DNA from: Phytoseiulus persimilis | Lineage: Eukaryota > Arthropoda > Arachnida > Mesostigmata > Phytoseiidae | Reading direction: 5' to 3' | DNA: 64,000 nt | Assembly (NCBI GenBank): GCA_037576195.1 | Contig: CM075101.1 | Coordinates: 12,338,001 to 12,402,000 of the forward strand | Shown here: positions 43,601-56,269 of the stretch, one piece after another | Layout of the letters: each line of letters begins with the position of its first letter | Position numbering within the stretch: the stretch's first letter is position 1 | Made by a program: the position numbers and the translations under genes | Notes under the pieces: generated by a model | Told to the model about the DNA's origin: nothing | Databases searched by the model: none | What the model saw: the letters and a program-made list of their open reading frames with translations, nothing else

Positions 43601-46600
43601 TATTTATCTATGGGATTACAGCCTCGGAGAAACCTCCCGTGATTGTGGCATGGATTTATGAGATTTTCATCTTCTTCCAAGGTACGGGGAAACGATATCA
43701 AAGCGCGACTTCTTGCATTCTATTGGTGGAGGTTCTTGTTTTCACTGAGCTCTGACAGAGACGGCCGAGCTGTTACCCTATGTGCGTGACTGAATGAGTG
43801 GGCTTGAGGACTAAGTGCATGACAGACCCCGGGAGCGTAATCTTGGCTTTGAGGGCCTTCGAGCTGGCTATTACCTTGCTGTGCACGCTGCATGTGACCT
43901 TTGGCATTGGGGGAGCTTTGATTTTGAAGGAATTACATCCTGTTCCCCGCTCTCGTCATGCGACGACGGTTCTGTCACACTCTCTCCGGTTGTGTCTGAG
44001 ATCCGCGGCTTCGCGTTTTTCTAATAGATAATCGCCCTCGCCACATCCTCAGAGCTTTTGGATTTCGATAACGCCAATATCTCTGAACCTGGTCGCCCCA
44101 TCCAACTCGCCCACCTCCTGAGAGATCTCTTGACATAAGCGGTTCTAAGTCATCCTCTGATTCCGAAGTTGGGCTTACTCATATTTGAAAATACATAGAT
44201 CAATATGCTCGCTTTCATCAGCAGTGCTTTTTTACGTCTCGGTGGGCTCATTGAACAAAGGATTCGGTGAGTGATCGACTGTGACGGAGTGACCTTGCCT
44301 CTTTCCTTTTTTTCCTCTTTGGGATCATCTCTAATTTGAATCATCTGTGATGTCTAGGAGCAGCACAATTTGGATTCTGATCTTTGGAGTGGCGTTGGAA
44401 ACAATTCGGGCTGCTTTTCCCTGTAGCTAGAAGCAGACTGATGTGCTGCCTGGAGTGCGGCTATGTATTGGATAATCGACACGATCAGGGAACAGTCTTC
44501 CATCTTCACGAGGTCCATGCAGCTCTCAACCTCCAACATTCATGCGGGATCATGTTCCAGACGGGATCTTCGAGCAAGATGAGCTGTATGGTCACTTTTT
44601 CAGGAGACTCTGATCTCCATCAGCTAAGAGTTCGTTTCAAAATGAATTATCTGACGTCCCGTTCGTGGATTTCGGGAACTTGATCCTGTTCTCACCGTTC
44701 ATCTTTTCTCAGCAACGTCAAAGATGAGTCTCCTTTTCTCTAAAACCGGGATCCCCTCGCAATAAAGTTAACGACATTCATCTCCTTTTGTCAAAATGCC
44801 AATAAATCGCTCAGATTCAAATAAGACCAGAAGTGGCGCCTCGTCCGCATCGGACTCCAGAGAGCAGCGGGCTGAAGAAGGTCGTCAGGGAGTTCACCTG
44901 AACGCCTCAAGCGTGTCCTGCTGATAGAACCATCGCAAAGCGCCCAGAGAGGAATTTGCCCAGTTCGGTCCAGTGTTGAGGAAGTTTGTTGAGACCCCGT
45001 CCGCGTGTCTGATCGTCACCGTCGCCCGTTGCGGGCTGATTGACCTCGTGCGAATATCTACAAAAACGTTAATCTCTGGCACGTCTGCGCAAGGGGAGTC
45101 GAGTCGACGACTGAGAGATTACAGTTTGAGAGAAACTAATCACCCGAACAATCTCCGGTGAGGAAAAAACTGCCGAGTAACAATCTATGTGTCGAGCGCT
45201 CAGAGGAAACATTCTAATCCATGTCATCGTGTCGGCCTTTGAGAACCTCTGTCTGAACCGGAGAGATTGAGACGTGCGAAACTCGACCGCCAAAGAGCAG
45301 CCATTTTGCGGGTCTCCTGAGAGGAATTAGTACTTGACTTGACAGCGCACCTGAGCCTTTCGAAACTTTTCCCTTCGGACCAAACTCGACAACTCGGAGG
45401 TCATCGCGTGTCTTCGTCATGGGATCCCGAGATGAGGTGGATTCAGATGAGGAGCGTTTATCCGAAATTGATTCGACTCCGGTGCTAAACCGACGTCAGA
45501 TGTGATGCGAGAGTGCTCCAGGAAAACGGAGAGATTTCCATCGAAGGTTTCCTTGAAGTTTATCGAAGATGTTTATTGAAAAAAAAATCACAACCAGGCT
45601 CGAGCTGACATCATTGTGAGGTTTCCAGTCTCGTAAATTATCGACTTCAATGATCCCCTCCATAGGGGGCGTATAGCGGTCGCTTGCGGATGTGATCCGT
45701 GGTAGGAGGTTTCAAGAAATGGCGCCTCAGCGACTTCAACACCAACCTCCAGATATAAAGTAGGTACGCACACATATAGTAGTCGCATACACGACCGGAT
45801 ACGGAAATCTGTTTTGTTTCCTTTCGTTGCTCGCTTGGTTGTCTCGTGCTCTTCGGTGCCGCCCTAGATGGCCATCGTGCTGCTGTTTTTCTTCCCACTC
45901 GAGGCTCCGGAAGTCTTACAGGAAATGAGGCGAAGGGAACACACCAAACCTACCGCAGCTCGTAGATGAACAGGAACGGAGCCGACAGAAGCTAATTTCC
46001 ACTATTTATTCCTCGTCAAAACTCTGATAGTGGGAGCGTGGCGGCGTGTTGAGAGTGCCCCGAGGCTCCTTGACCGGAAGTGCGCGACACGAGAGCTAAG
46101 TTAGCCTTATGGTGGTTATTATTTCGTGAAAACCAGCTCACAAGATCTCCGATTGGATGACCCCAGCTCCCAGCCAGCGAGATCCAGCGGTGTCATGGCC
46201 TGGATGAGAATTAACGTTTCAGTCCACACCTTCCTCGACTTCAACCTCTGATCGAACGTCAACGAGAGCGACTCCGCACTTCTCCGTGATTGAACTATTG
46301 TATGCGTATGTCAGCTCTTATTTGACAGGCGGGCGTCCGCAGGTGAGTGTTCTACGTACCGGCGGCGGCCGATGAGAGCAGGCCTCCCCGGAGTGGGACA
46401 CACGGCTCACCGACGGCTGGTGGGGCGAATCAGGTGGGTGATGGAGCTTTGGGTACAATTCATGCTATCGGACTCCCTTTCGCTGACTCTCAGATATCTC
46501 TATGAAGCGCAGCTCGGCGAAGCCCGGCCCCATGCAAAGAGCATAGACGATCAGCAATCGAAACTGCTGGGGCCAGTGAGTTCTGGGATTCTCGAGCACC

Positions 46601-49600
46601 TCAATGGGGCACAGAAGCAGCATCAAGGGATTCAAACTCCTGGTTGTTGTTGTTCCTCCTCACAGCCGACATGCGAGCTCGATCGAAGTGGGGTATGGTA
46701 GTCCTCGGCAGTCATGAGATAACCGCACGGAGTGGAGCCAATGCCACAGTTAAACCACTCGAATCCCCTGGAAGTTATCTGCTACTAGAGCCATCTTCAT
46801 TGAGGTTTCTTCTCGTCGATCACTGTTGCGTGGAGCAACGTTCCGGGAACAGTCCCGCTCCCGCGTCGGTTCGATCTCAGGATCTCGCTCCGGTATCATG
46901 CAAAATGAGGCTTCCTTCCCTGTATCATGATTAATTCGGAGTGCCCACCAGACGCGGGTTATGTGGCCCCTTTCACCGGATCGTGTAGTTTTCTCGAGCC
47001 CTCCGACCGACCCCTCGTTATCCATTATTACGCTCTCACCGCTCGCCCAACATCTCCGCGCGACCGTTTCTGCTATTCTCAGGTCGTCGGAAAAATCTCG
47101 GCAGCCATCAAAACCACTCGACTGGAATATTATTCCGTCATAAAATGCCGGAAGCTTCACTGAGGGAGGCTGAAAAGCTCTACACTACATCTCAATCCCG
47201 GAGCCTGTTGTGGACTGTTTCGACAAACATCTCTCGCGAACGACACGAGTTCCTTGCCAACATCATTTCGTTATCTCGCAACCCGGAGGAAAAAATGGAG
47301 GAACAAAGCTCCGCGTTTGCTCTACTCCGCTATTTGAGCCAAAACAGCCGATTGTTGATATAGTAGCTCCCTTGCCAAGCTTCCTTCCTCAACAATGGCT
47401 CTCTTGTTGAACATTACATCGGCGCATTGATCGACCCGGATGTGTCTGTCCAACTTGTTCTCGCTACGGGATCGAAAGTTACCGTAAGTGCAACTCTGTG
47501 TTCCGTTTGAGTTTTTCTCTCGACCGGTCGTCGCGGCTGCGATCGGAGTTGACGGTAACTTCGAGACGCGCCGGAGTCGAACCATCCAATTTTCGACTCC
47601 CTGTTTTGTCTTGAGCGGGGAAGCGTTCGATGACTTGCGTTTCTCAGACATGTCGATGCTCTTGGTCCGCTAGTGTTGGGTCGAAGGAATTCCAGGTGTC
47701 ACCGGCTCGCATGAGTGCTGCCGCACTGGGCGGCGGCGGCCGTTTTGCTTCCAACGATCTTGGGTGGGACTCTCGACCCGTAATGGATCCGACTCGGCGG
47801 AAGACTGTAGTAGTCTCTCAGGGAGCACGTTTCGAGGGAACGAATATTCTCGATGGATCTTTGTGTGGATTCAGAGGAAGGCGAATCGCCAACTGATGCG
47901 AAAATAATCACTACGAGGGATACCATTACCCGCGAAAGTGCGGGACAATGCAATGAATTCGTGGATAATCGACATACACATCGACGTACGGTCCCGTACC
48001 CCTCATTTAGATCGATCGGTGGATGGATCGACAGCTGACTTGAACCGAGGAGCCAAAGCAGCACATTTCGAGACTGCCGCGTGCGTGTGATGATGGCCGT
48101 TAGAATAATTATCATTTCGCCTTCTAGGAGTCGATGGACTCGTTCGATATGAAATGAGCCATCGAAAACTTCGGCCTGGTTCCGGATAATGGTTCGGACC
48201 TGGGAATGTCCTCCCGGGAATCAACGATGTAAATGGAGTTCCTTCCCTTCGAGTCTCCCGGAAGCATAGGCGGAATTTCCATCTGCAAAGTGATATTAGC
48301 ACAACCCGTGGCAGGGCAGGCACGACAACTGAGTGCAATTTTAAGGTGTGAATCCCTCCCGCGGAGTGAGCCGCCGTTCGAAGGGATAATGAAACGTTCC
48401 TCCGATCCGAGCCAGCCCGCTAGCTGGTGGCATCGAAGCGGGGAAAAATGAGGCTTGATGACACCCGATCTAGTAGATTGCAAAAAGGAAGATCGATGCT
48501 CGATAAAGCAAATAGAGTTTCCTTCATCAAAGCCTAGTCACTGCTGTCATCATTGTTGCCGCTTCTATCGACTGCGATTGTTTGAGAGTAAGATTTGCTA
48601 GAGGGAACATCGTCCGTGGTCGCGGCGAACACACTGAACTCTTTGACCCTTTTATTCCCTTCGCTCACTGAGTTATTGTGGATGCATCGAAAAGTGGGAA
48701 AATTGACCACGCTAATCATCACTGCTCATGAGAGGGAGAGCAATCCCTGTGCATGGTCGTTGGGAGGGAAACGAATTTCTCTTTCCGTTGCTCCTTCGGC
48801 ACGCACACCTTAGGCCTTCCTGACCTGTGTTTTGGAAAATAGCTTCCAGGAGTCTCTCCGGCGGCTGCCTCGACAGAGTGGGAACCCTCACTCAACAGAA
48901 CGACTGGCAGTCGAGGTCCGGAAGACCAGACTCCATGCAACACTGCGATTGGGTTCTCCACCTGGCGTGCAGACCGCTGTACTTGGACCGGACCGATCGG
49001 CCATCTCGTCGGTTGAACGTGAACCAACATGACTCATGAGCCCGGCCCGCGGTCATATCCAACGTCCCCGGCTCCGAAGAACTCCCTCCAGTGAAAAGTT
49101 TGCCGCCGTCGCTCAATTTGGTCCAGATACCAATGCGAACGAAGGTTCGAGAATCAATTCGTCGTACCCATCGATCGGACAATGCGATTCAAACAGAACG
49201 ACATACGCTCATCATGTGGATTCTCTTGGATGGAACCGGTGCAGGCGAACATGTTTGAGGCGATGATGGCTGATGGCGGCCGGAGGCGGACAGCGCAGAT
49301 CGGAATCCTCGGCACCGAACAGGCGCCGGCCGCTGAGCACGATAAGAGCTGCCGTCCAGCAGGACATGGATGCAATAAAATTGATAGGAACCACTCTCGA
49401 ATAGGCCGTCGCCTTGAGCGTTCAACTTTGTATTCCGCGATTCGAAACGATGACTGTCCTGTTCGAGACTGCCGACGTCCCCGTCAGAGTCATTCACATC
49501 GAATCGGCAAAAAAATCCGAGCTCTGGGCTCGAACCGCGAATTTGCAACACGAAATTCCAGCCCGGGATTTCGGCAGGTCTTGCGAGCGAATTTTCGGTT

Positions 49601-52179
49601 CTCTGGAAGGACGCCTCGTTGTTCTTTATTTGTTCCGTGTTATAAGTAGCGTCGACTGTGACTGCACGGCAAGCATGCGAGGCGCCGACAGGGCTTCTGA
49701 CTCCGTTCTCGTCTTTTAAGCTGGAGTCTTCGCGATCTTCGTGGGGAACTCCCCGGGCGCATAAGATTATCTAAACAAAACAACCAGCTGGAGTGAACAC
49801 CACTGAATTAGCATAAACGGTGACACGCCATAAAGAAAGCGCGTCAGTCGGAAAGCTGCGAGCGCAAAGTTAAATGCAAAGCTGAAAATACACAAGCTCA
49901 TCGTCGAGCGGCTTCTACTCACTTTTATCCCCGCGCCGATAAATCCGATGCGCTGGGGTAACGAAGCTCCCCGAGAATCCGCGCAGAGCTGAATTCGGGC
50001 ACAGTCAGATCGTCAACAGCTCAACCTAAATTCCAGAATGTTTCCACTCACGCAGCTGGGAGTCGTTCAGAGGAGCCGTTCGTGCTCCCGGTCTGGAAAC
50101 TTTTTGGAGAATCGTCGGACCACAAAGTGATTGCAGTTGGACGTGGACCATCCACCGGAAAGTAGGTGACGAAATGATTACCATCTTCTCCAATTGACCG
50201 ACCAACCAACCAACCTCTAACTCCAGCAAGTCGTTGATCGACCTCCTGTGAGTTCTCTATTTGACCACTTCCTCGGGGAGCGGCCGAGGTCCAATAATGA
50301 CTCGGTCCACACACGCGACCGAGTCCGATTCAAACTGTTGTAACCAAGCTTGCGCTGCTTGGCGATTCCACGCGCAGTCGAAAAGGGATCGCAATCATGG
50401 TATCAAACTTCGGCTTCCTGTACTCGACTGAAATGAGCCTTATCAGCGCGGGTCGATGGTGAGCAGCAGGAAGCTCGTTCGAGCTAATGTGAATCATACT
50501 CCTTCGAACTCGAGGCTCGGACGCTTCGGAGAATCAGATTCCGGGCAACCTCCGATCCTTCGTAGCGACCATGGACACCCGAACGGGAATTCGTGGAATC
50601 CCTGGATACCCTTGACGGAGCTCCGGTACGGCATCGTTCCGTCTGTCTGCGACTCTGCACGATGTCTCTGCCGTTGCACGAGGTTTCAGGCAGACTGGGT
50701 CACTCCGGTACGAAGGCTTCTCGGATCGAATTAATCCACCTCGAAAGCAGTCCCAAAGATTTTTCTCGTGAATATCAAGCAGGAGAAGCAGTTGCAGCTG
50801 CAGATCCAAATGACTAGGGAGCGCAGGTAGGAAGACTGTGCTGTGCGAAGGAGCAGTGACTCCTGCTCTTCGGGCTTCGTTCGATTCCAATCGGTCTCGA
50901 GTCTAATGATAGCGATGATCTTGTTATTCCTTGAACGAATCTCTTCATTTCACGCTTCGATAGCGCTCCCGACAGAAAAAAAACGCCCTCGGGTCTCTCC
51001 CTCTCCGAACCATGACATCTCGTTCTCGTTTCCGTCCATCTTTGACGTCGGGTCCCCTGAGAATGGGAGAGATTTATGCGTACTTCTGCCGGCAACCCTA
51101 TCTTTCGCGGGGATGTCCTCCGTGATTCTCATGTGCGGAAGAAATCGGTGACGTTCGTGATCAGAATCCCCCCTCCTCCCCCCAATGTGTGCTCTCCGAC
51201 TGGTAATCAGTTCCGTCCATGTGCAGCCTCTCCAGCTGGCAATGATGCGGCAGCTGGCTTTGCGACTGTTCTTATACATTGGCGTACGATATGAGAGTAT
51301 AAACGAGTGCAGGGCCAAAGATAAAACACGGCTGCGTTCTTGCGCCCAGGAGGAGCAGAGCCAGTCAGGATGGTGAAGGAAGAGGATCAAGGCCACAAAT
51401 CACGAGACTATGGACCTCCGATTCCCCGACCTGTATCGCCAGAAGCCCTCAGTGCGAAATCATCCCATCCACTTCGCACGAAGTCCGCGCAATGCCGAAT
51501 AAGCCGAGACCCATCCCAGCAGTTTTCTGGTGTCCGGTGACGGTTTTGCAACTCGAGTAAGATGTCAGATAACCGAGATGATTTGAGAGGATATCCGCTG
51601 AAAGGACCCTCGACTCCGTCACGGGCTAGGGTAGCTTGGTTCGTCTAAGAGCAGTTGTCGAGCTCCCAATATTAGAGACGTTTAGGGACGGCTCCCAATA
51701 TAAGATGTCAGAATTCGAGCGCACGGCGAAGGATTCCACATGATGCAGGCTTCAAGAGTGGTCTGGGTTCCAGCTCGCGACTCACGAGGAATACGCACAA
51801 TTTCAATATCAATCTCGTCAACTGAGCTCGGAGGAAGTCACAGTTCCCATTCTCTGGAACTGGGAATACGCTCTAGAGAATCCGAGTTCCTGCAGGAGAA
51901 CGCCTTGTTCCTAGCGATTTCGGATCCCTCAGTGCCAAAATACAGTGCTCACAACCCTCTTCGAGCTTTGTCGACACCGACACTGATGCATTATTCATGC
52001 ATAATGATTCCAGCAGGGGGACCTCTAACACTATGGGGTTGCAGATCAGGCATCTCCCGATGAGCGCATCGCTTCGTCGCATGACCGTGGCAGTCGATTT
52101 CCTGCTTCTCGTGATCACTGACTACCTACCGATGCGAATAAGCGATTCAGTGTCTCAGGTCGATGGCAATTCGACAAAC

Positions 52180-52214
52180 GGATTACTTCTTCGTCACTCA
52201 GGAGGAAGTAATCC
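52180..52214. repeat. Inverted repeat, 10-bp stem
   Basis: GGATTACTTC and GAAGTAATCC separated by 15 nt. In 64 kb one such hairpin is expected by chance, so no function is claimed. Confidence 0.6.
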
Positions 52215-55200
52215 GTCAGGGCTCCTCAACTGCGTGGGCGTCATCCTGGCAACGGGATGGAAGCTGAACGATGAGTATCTTGAGTACTTGGACCCGGGTC
52301 TGCCGCGGGATGTCGTCGCTTGGAGCCGTCAGATGGCGTTTTGTGCGACTTCGACGGTGCGGCAGATGCTAGACGGAATATTCTCTTGAGTTCCGGAACC
52401 AGCGCCTGAGAAACGGAGTGTATCTCCCAGCCAGCGAACAGAGAGCTAAGCAGGCGTGAAGGAACAGCTCAAGAAAGCTTTTAACAGTCGCTGCTGCAGC
52501 GTCGGCACGACACCCAGAGCGGCATTTCCACCTAGCATTCAACCGATTGCCCGCTCCTGCTGTTGTCGATATTTATTGAGAGAAATTGTTATTGACAGAA
52601 AGTCGGCAATCGGCGGGACAGTCCGGCGAACGTCCGCTCCTTTTTTTCCCCATCTCCGTTTATTGGTTTCCTTTTTTCCAGTTGCAAACAATCGCAACGT
52701 TTGCAACTAACGCCCAACGGGACGCAGGTTGCTGACAACGACCGGCGGCTCTTCGATCGATTGCGTTAAACAGTTATCCGAATGTGTTTCTGAACACTTC
52801 CGAGCCGAAAAGTGTCAGCTCGATACCGGGCAAGTAAATCTCCGTCCCCGTGGAGCTTGAGTCCGTACGTTCACTTGAACTCGTTTCCTTCTCCCTCTGC
52901 GGCCCCGGCGGGGGGCGTTTCGGCCGTTCCGACGGGGTCGCATCAATGTTTTATGTGTGTGATCTGTATGATAATCAGAGCTCCTTCCTGCATCAACAAG
53001 GGCCCGCTTCGACAGGTAGTCGATCGGAGTAGTAGTTTTTGATTCATATGTTTCCAAAGTAGTCGTCATCGCCGTCGTCCCGGTCGACATCCGAGCCGTT
53101 TCCGTTTCCGTCATTGCACCGATCAAGGCCCTCCCGAACATCAAATTCACCTCTTTTTTCGTCGAAAGGAGGGATGAGAAATGAGTTCTCGGGAGAGTTA
53201 TTCGACGACGGAAATCGACAGCGAACACGGAAATCATCCGTTCTGAAGTCTTCCGCATCATCTATCCACGCGCTGCTCTGATTTCGAGAAGGCACTGCGA
53301 CGCTCATTGCGATGCGATTTGGAGAGGGAAAACAAGTTCTTGGAAAGTTATTCGAACCCCTTAGTGTTCGAAGAGGACACTCCATGAGACTACTCCGGAA
53401 AATTGACCGAGAGGTATGCCAGAGCAGATGTGACCTTCTTCGTATCGTATCCAACTGGCCGGAGTAACTCCTCTAGAACATCTACGCTGAGATTGAATCA
53501 GCCTTCCGCGATTCTCGTTAACCCTAACGGGGCTTTTATTGAGCTCTCTGCTCCTTGCTTCTGCTCCAGACGATTCGTTATATGGAGATGCTGCGCGTTT
53601 TATGGCTGACTCCCCTAGCAGCGAAGCAATCAGGCGTTCGGTGAGTTTATTTCGTACTGTTGACCGGAGCTGCTTGGAGGTGCTGCCTCGTAAAACAACG
53701 GTCGTGAGTGATCCGCAGAGTCGCCACACTCACGAAGCTCCAGGCCAGGGATCTATCATTATTCACGATATCAAGGGAGGCGCTCACATCCACGCATGAG
53801 CCCCAGCCTGTCGGACAAGCTTCTCCTTTCAGTCCAATGTTTCGTCAGACCGAAAACCTTTTTCCCGACATGTATGGACATGTCGCGGCCGTATGCGGAG
53901 ATCGGAACCCATATCCAGCACCTGTCACATATCGACCGCGGAGGTTCTTCGACGGAACTCGTGCGACGCACTCGATAGCAAAAGTGGAAGTCGAGTTTAT
54001 TGTGACTTTCACCACGGTATCTGGGCTTTGAAAGCCTCTTCCGTTCGTTTCCTGGCTGAAGTCGAATACAATGAGAACTACGTCCCCACAGAACCGAACT
54101 GCCGCCGATGTAGGAAGAGGTAGTAACCTTCGGCTTGGAGGCGACATCAAGAGTGAGAGGTCTCGGGCTTTGACATCTGTGTCAACAAACCCTTGCGAGA
54201 TGCGCGTGAAGTAGCACGAAACAGCCGGAAAATTATTGTTGATCTCTGTCAAGTTGTCATTGACATTCCCGCGGGAGAACTTGGCAGCGCCCGCAAGCTT
54301 TCACGCAGACGAAGAATGTTCAAGCGGAAACGCACAGCCCTCGAAACCGAAAAACAGCCGTTCGATCACTCATCGTCAGCTCGAAATCGTTGCGTTACGG
54401 TGGGTTCTGGTCGGGGTTGAGACCGCTGAACTCCGATGGTCAAAAACAAGTCAGAACCTTTTGTTCTCCCTGTAACGCGCTCCACTTCGCGGCTTCCCGT
54501 TGTTTGTTCGTAGACTTTTGTTTCAGAGCCTGATAAGGCTGCTTGAAGCAGATCCGTTCGGCGCCACGCTACCTGTCTCTTGACTCTTGCTTGCTGAAAT
54601 ATGAAGGGAATGAGGGATTGATTAGAATCACAAAAGAGACGAGGGAGAAGTGAGAAGGCCAGCTGAGAAAGGCTGTCATGTCTCTAGGGACCGACTTGAT
54701 TAGAACGTGGAGGAGGAGGAGGGTGAATGGCGGTGGGCTTACCATCGCTAAGGGCTCGATTCTCCGGCTCTTCGCGATAGAGCTGGAATCTTCCCTCTGA
54801 ATGAGAACGTCTCAATCCGTTTCTAATAGAGGAAATGAGAATTTTCATCCTGGTCGCTGCGAGCTAGCGGCCCCTATTCGACTCACCATCACCGAAAGTG
54901 TGTTTCGGTTCCGCTCCCGTGGTTTAAGGGCGAGGCGTCGCTAATTGGAATCTGTTCAGCAGAACGGAAACGGAGTTTGCGGCACCGCGCATATTAAGGG
55001 CGAAATCGGTTATATGGCGGAGGAGCCGCCGTTCGCAGTCAAGAAAAAAAGTTGAAGCCTGATCCGAGAGACGATGGGGACACGAGCTGAGGAATACGCG
55101 TGTTCGACAGTCCTTTCGACTCTGTTCCATTTATTGATCTCGGAAAACGATGTCCTCGTTCGATACATTTGTTCATTTAAGAATTGTCGAGGTTCTGAGA

Positions 55201-55328
55201 TCGATTTCCATCAAATTAATTCTCGCTCAAACATCGAACGGCCTCGTTTCACTGAGGAGGAGGAAAAGGAAAATCTTGCAGGGCAGATGATGAAGGGAGC
55301 TGCACTCAGAATGTGGGAGTCCTGGGTG

Positions 55329-56269
55329 TCAGTTGACACCGCGATGCAAATTGTCGATTTTGTTGCGGTTCTCAGCGCAATACGCGAACGACTCGCAGCA
55401 GTACGTGCAGATTTCGGTGTCCATGGCGTAACCGCTTTGTATGCAATTCAGCTCGCAAGTATCAGCGCATTTCCTTGAAAAACTCGTTAAAACCCCATTC
55501 AGGCGGGTCACTTCGGCCTGAAAAAGCGTCGTTTGTATTCAGGCCGGTGCGCTGCAGCTTCACAGCTCCCAATCCGAATGGGATTCTCACAGAGGGATTT
55601 AGACGCACCACCTGCTCACTGCCAATGCAGTTGGAGCTCTGATTAGAACTGGCTGACGTGGTTAAAATAGCAATTCTTCGAAGAGAACTCACCAAGCAAT
55701 ACCTCGAGTTCTGACTACACTGAGCTATCCCGCGCTCTCGCTCTTTCGGATCAGAGGGTCCAGCGAGACAGCTGTGGTTATGCGCATACTTTTCCGCGTT
55801 GAACGTGAAGTCAGCATCACATTGAAAACATCCTACGCGCTTACCTTGGTATTTCCCACCACCGCCTGAATTCAAGACAAGGAGTTCTATTCAGATTCTG
55901 AGATCTGGTGAATAAGGTGATTAGAATCAGGAAAAAAGGCTTCTCTCGAGCTTCGATGGCGTGGAGCGACCGAACCTCGACAGGGGAATCGGAGAGACTA
56001 GACAGGCAAACTATGCCATGAAGTAACGGTCGTGCTGATAACGTTGGAGAATGTTTGCTCTACTTGAACCAATGCAGCATACGGACGACTGTACGAGAAC
56101 CCTTCGTTTGGGAGCTTGGCCGCGGCTATACTTTGAAACTCCTCTTCGAGTTTGAGGGAGGTCAAAGGTCCGGTGAGCAGAAACGATTCCGAAAAATTCA
56201 CTCACGTTGAGCGGCCTCGGGCGAGAACAAAAGCGCAGTCACAAACAGCACTAGCGTCCTGACCATCAT
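55329..56269 (-). CDS. Secreted Ly6/uPAR-type cysteine-rich protein, 3 exons
   Basis: Exons on the minus strand: 56269-56206, 55865-55693 and 55517-55329, with phases 1 and 0, total 426 nt (141 aa). The first exon is a signal peptide (MMVRTLVLFVTALLFSPEAA). The mature part opens with CFQCDADF, continues through SC, QC and YC positions, then KCADTCELNC, CTYCCES and YC, 12 cysteines in the spacing of the three-finger Ly6 fold found in many arthropod secreted or tethered proteins. Introns at the signal-peptide boundary and in mid-domain are typical of the family. The C-terminus (NKIDNLHRGVN) has no hydrophobic tail, so GPI anchoring is unlikely and secretion is expected. No specific orthologue can be named and the ligand is unknown. 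Confidence 0.85.

Larger units (their letters stand above)
40236..55328. other. 15-kb stretch with no supported gene
   Basis: The left end should contain the RNF103 promoter and 5' untranslated region, including a (CA)8 run. Frames at 41393 (188 codons), 43390, 44384, 51997 and, on the minus strand, 53044-53454 are the most protein-like, but none has a domain I recognise or flanking exons that join in phase. I see no tRNA, rRNA or transposase. Confidence 0.45.

Noticed and set aside
43390..44683. Plus-strand frames with scattered cysteines that faintly recalled MAM or CUB domains
   Set aside because: Cysteine spacing does not fit either domain and the frames could not be joined in phase.
51997..52389. 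130-codon plus-strand frame with a plausible C-terminal half
   Set aside because: No domain or splice context; could be a hypothetical gene but evidence is too thin to list.
53044..53454. Minus-strand frame ending in an acidic stretch (DRDDGDDDYFGNI)
   Set aside because: It looks somewhat protein-like, but an overlapping frame on the same strand is equally long and no partner exons were found.
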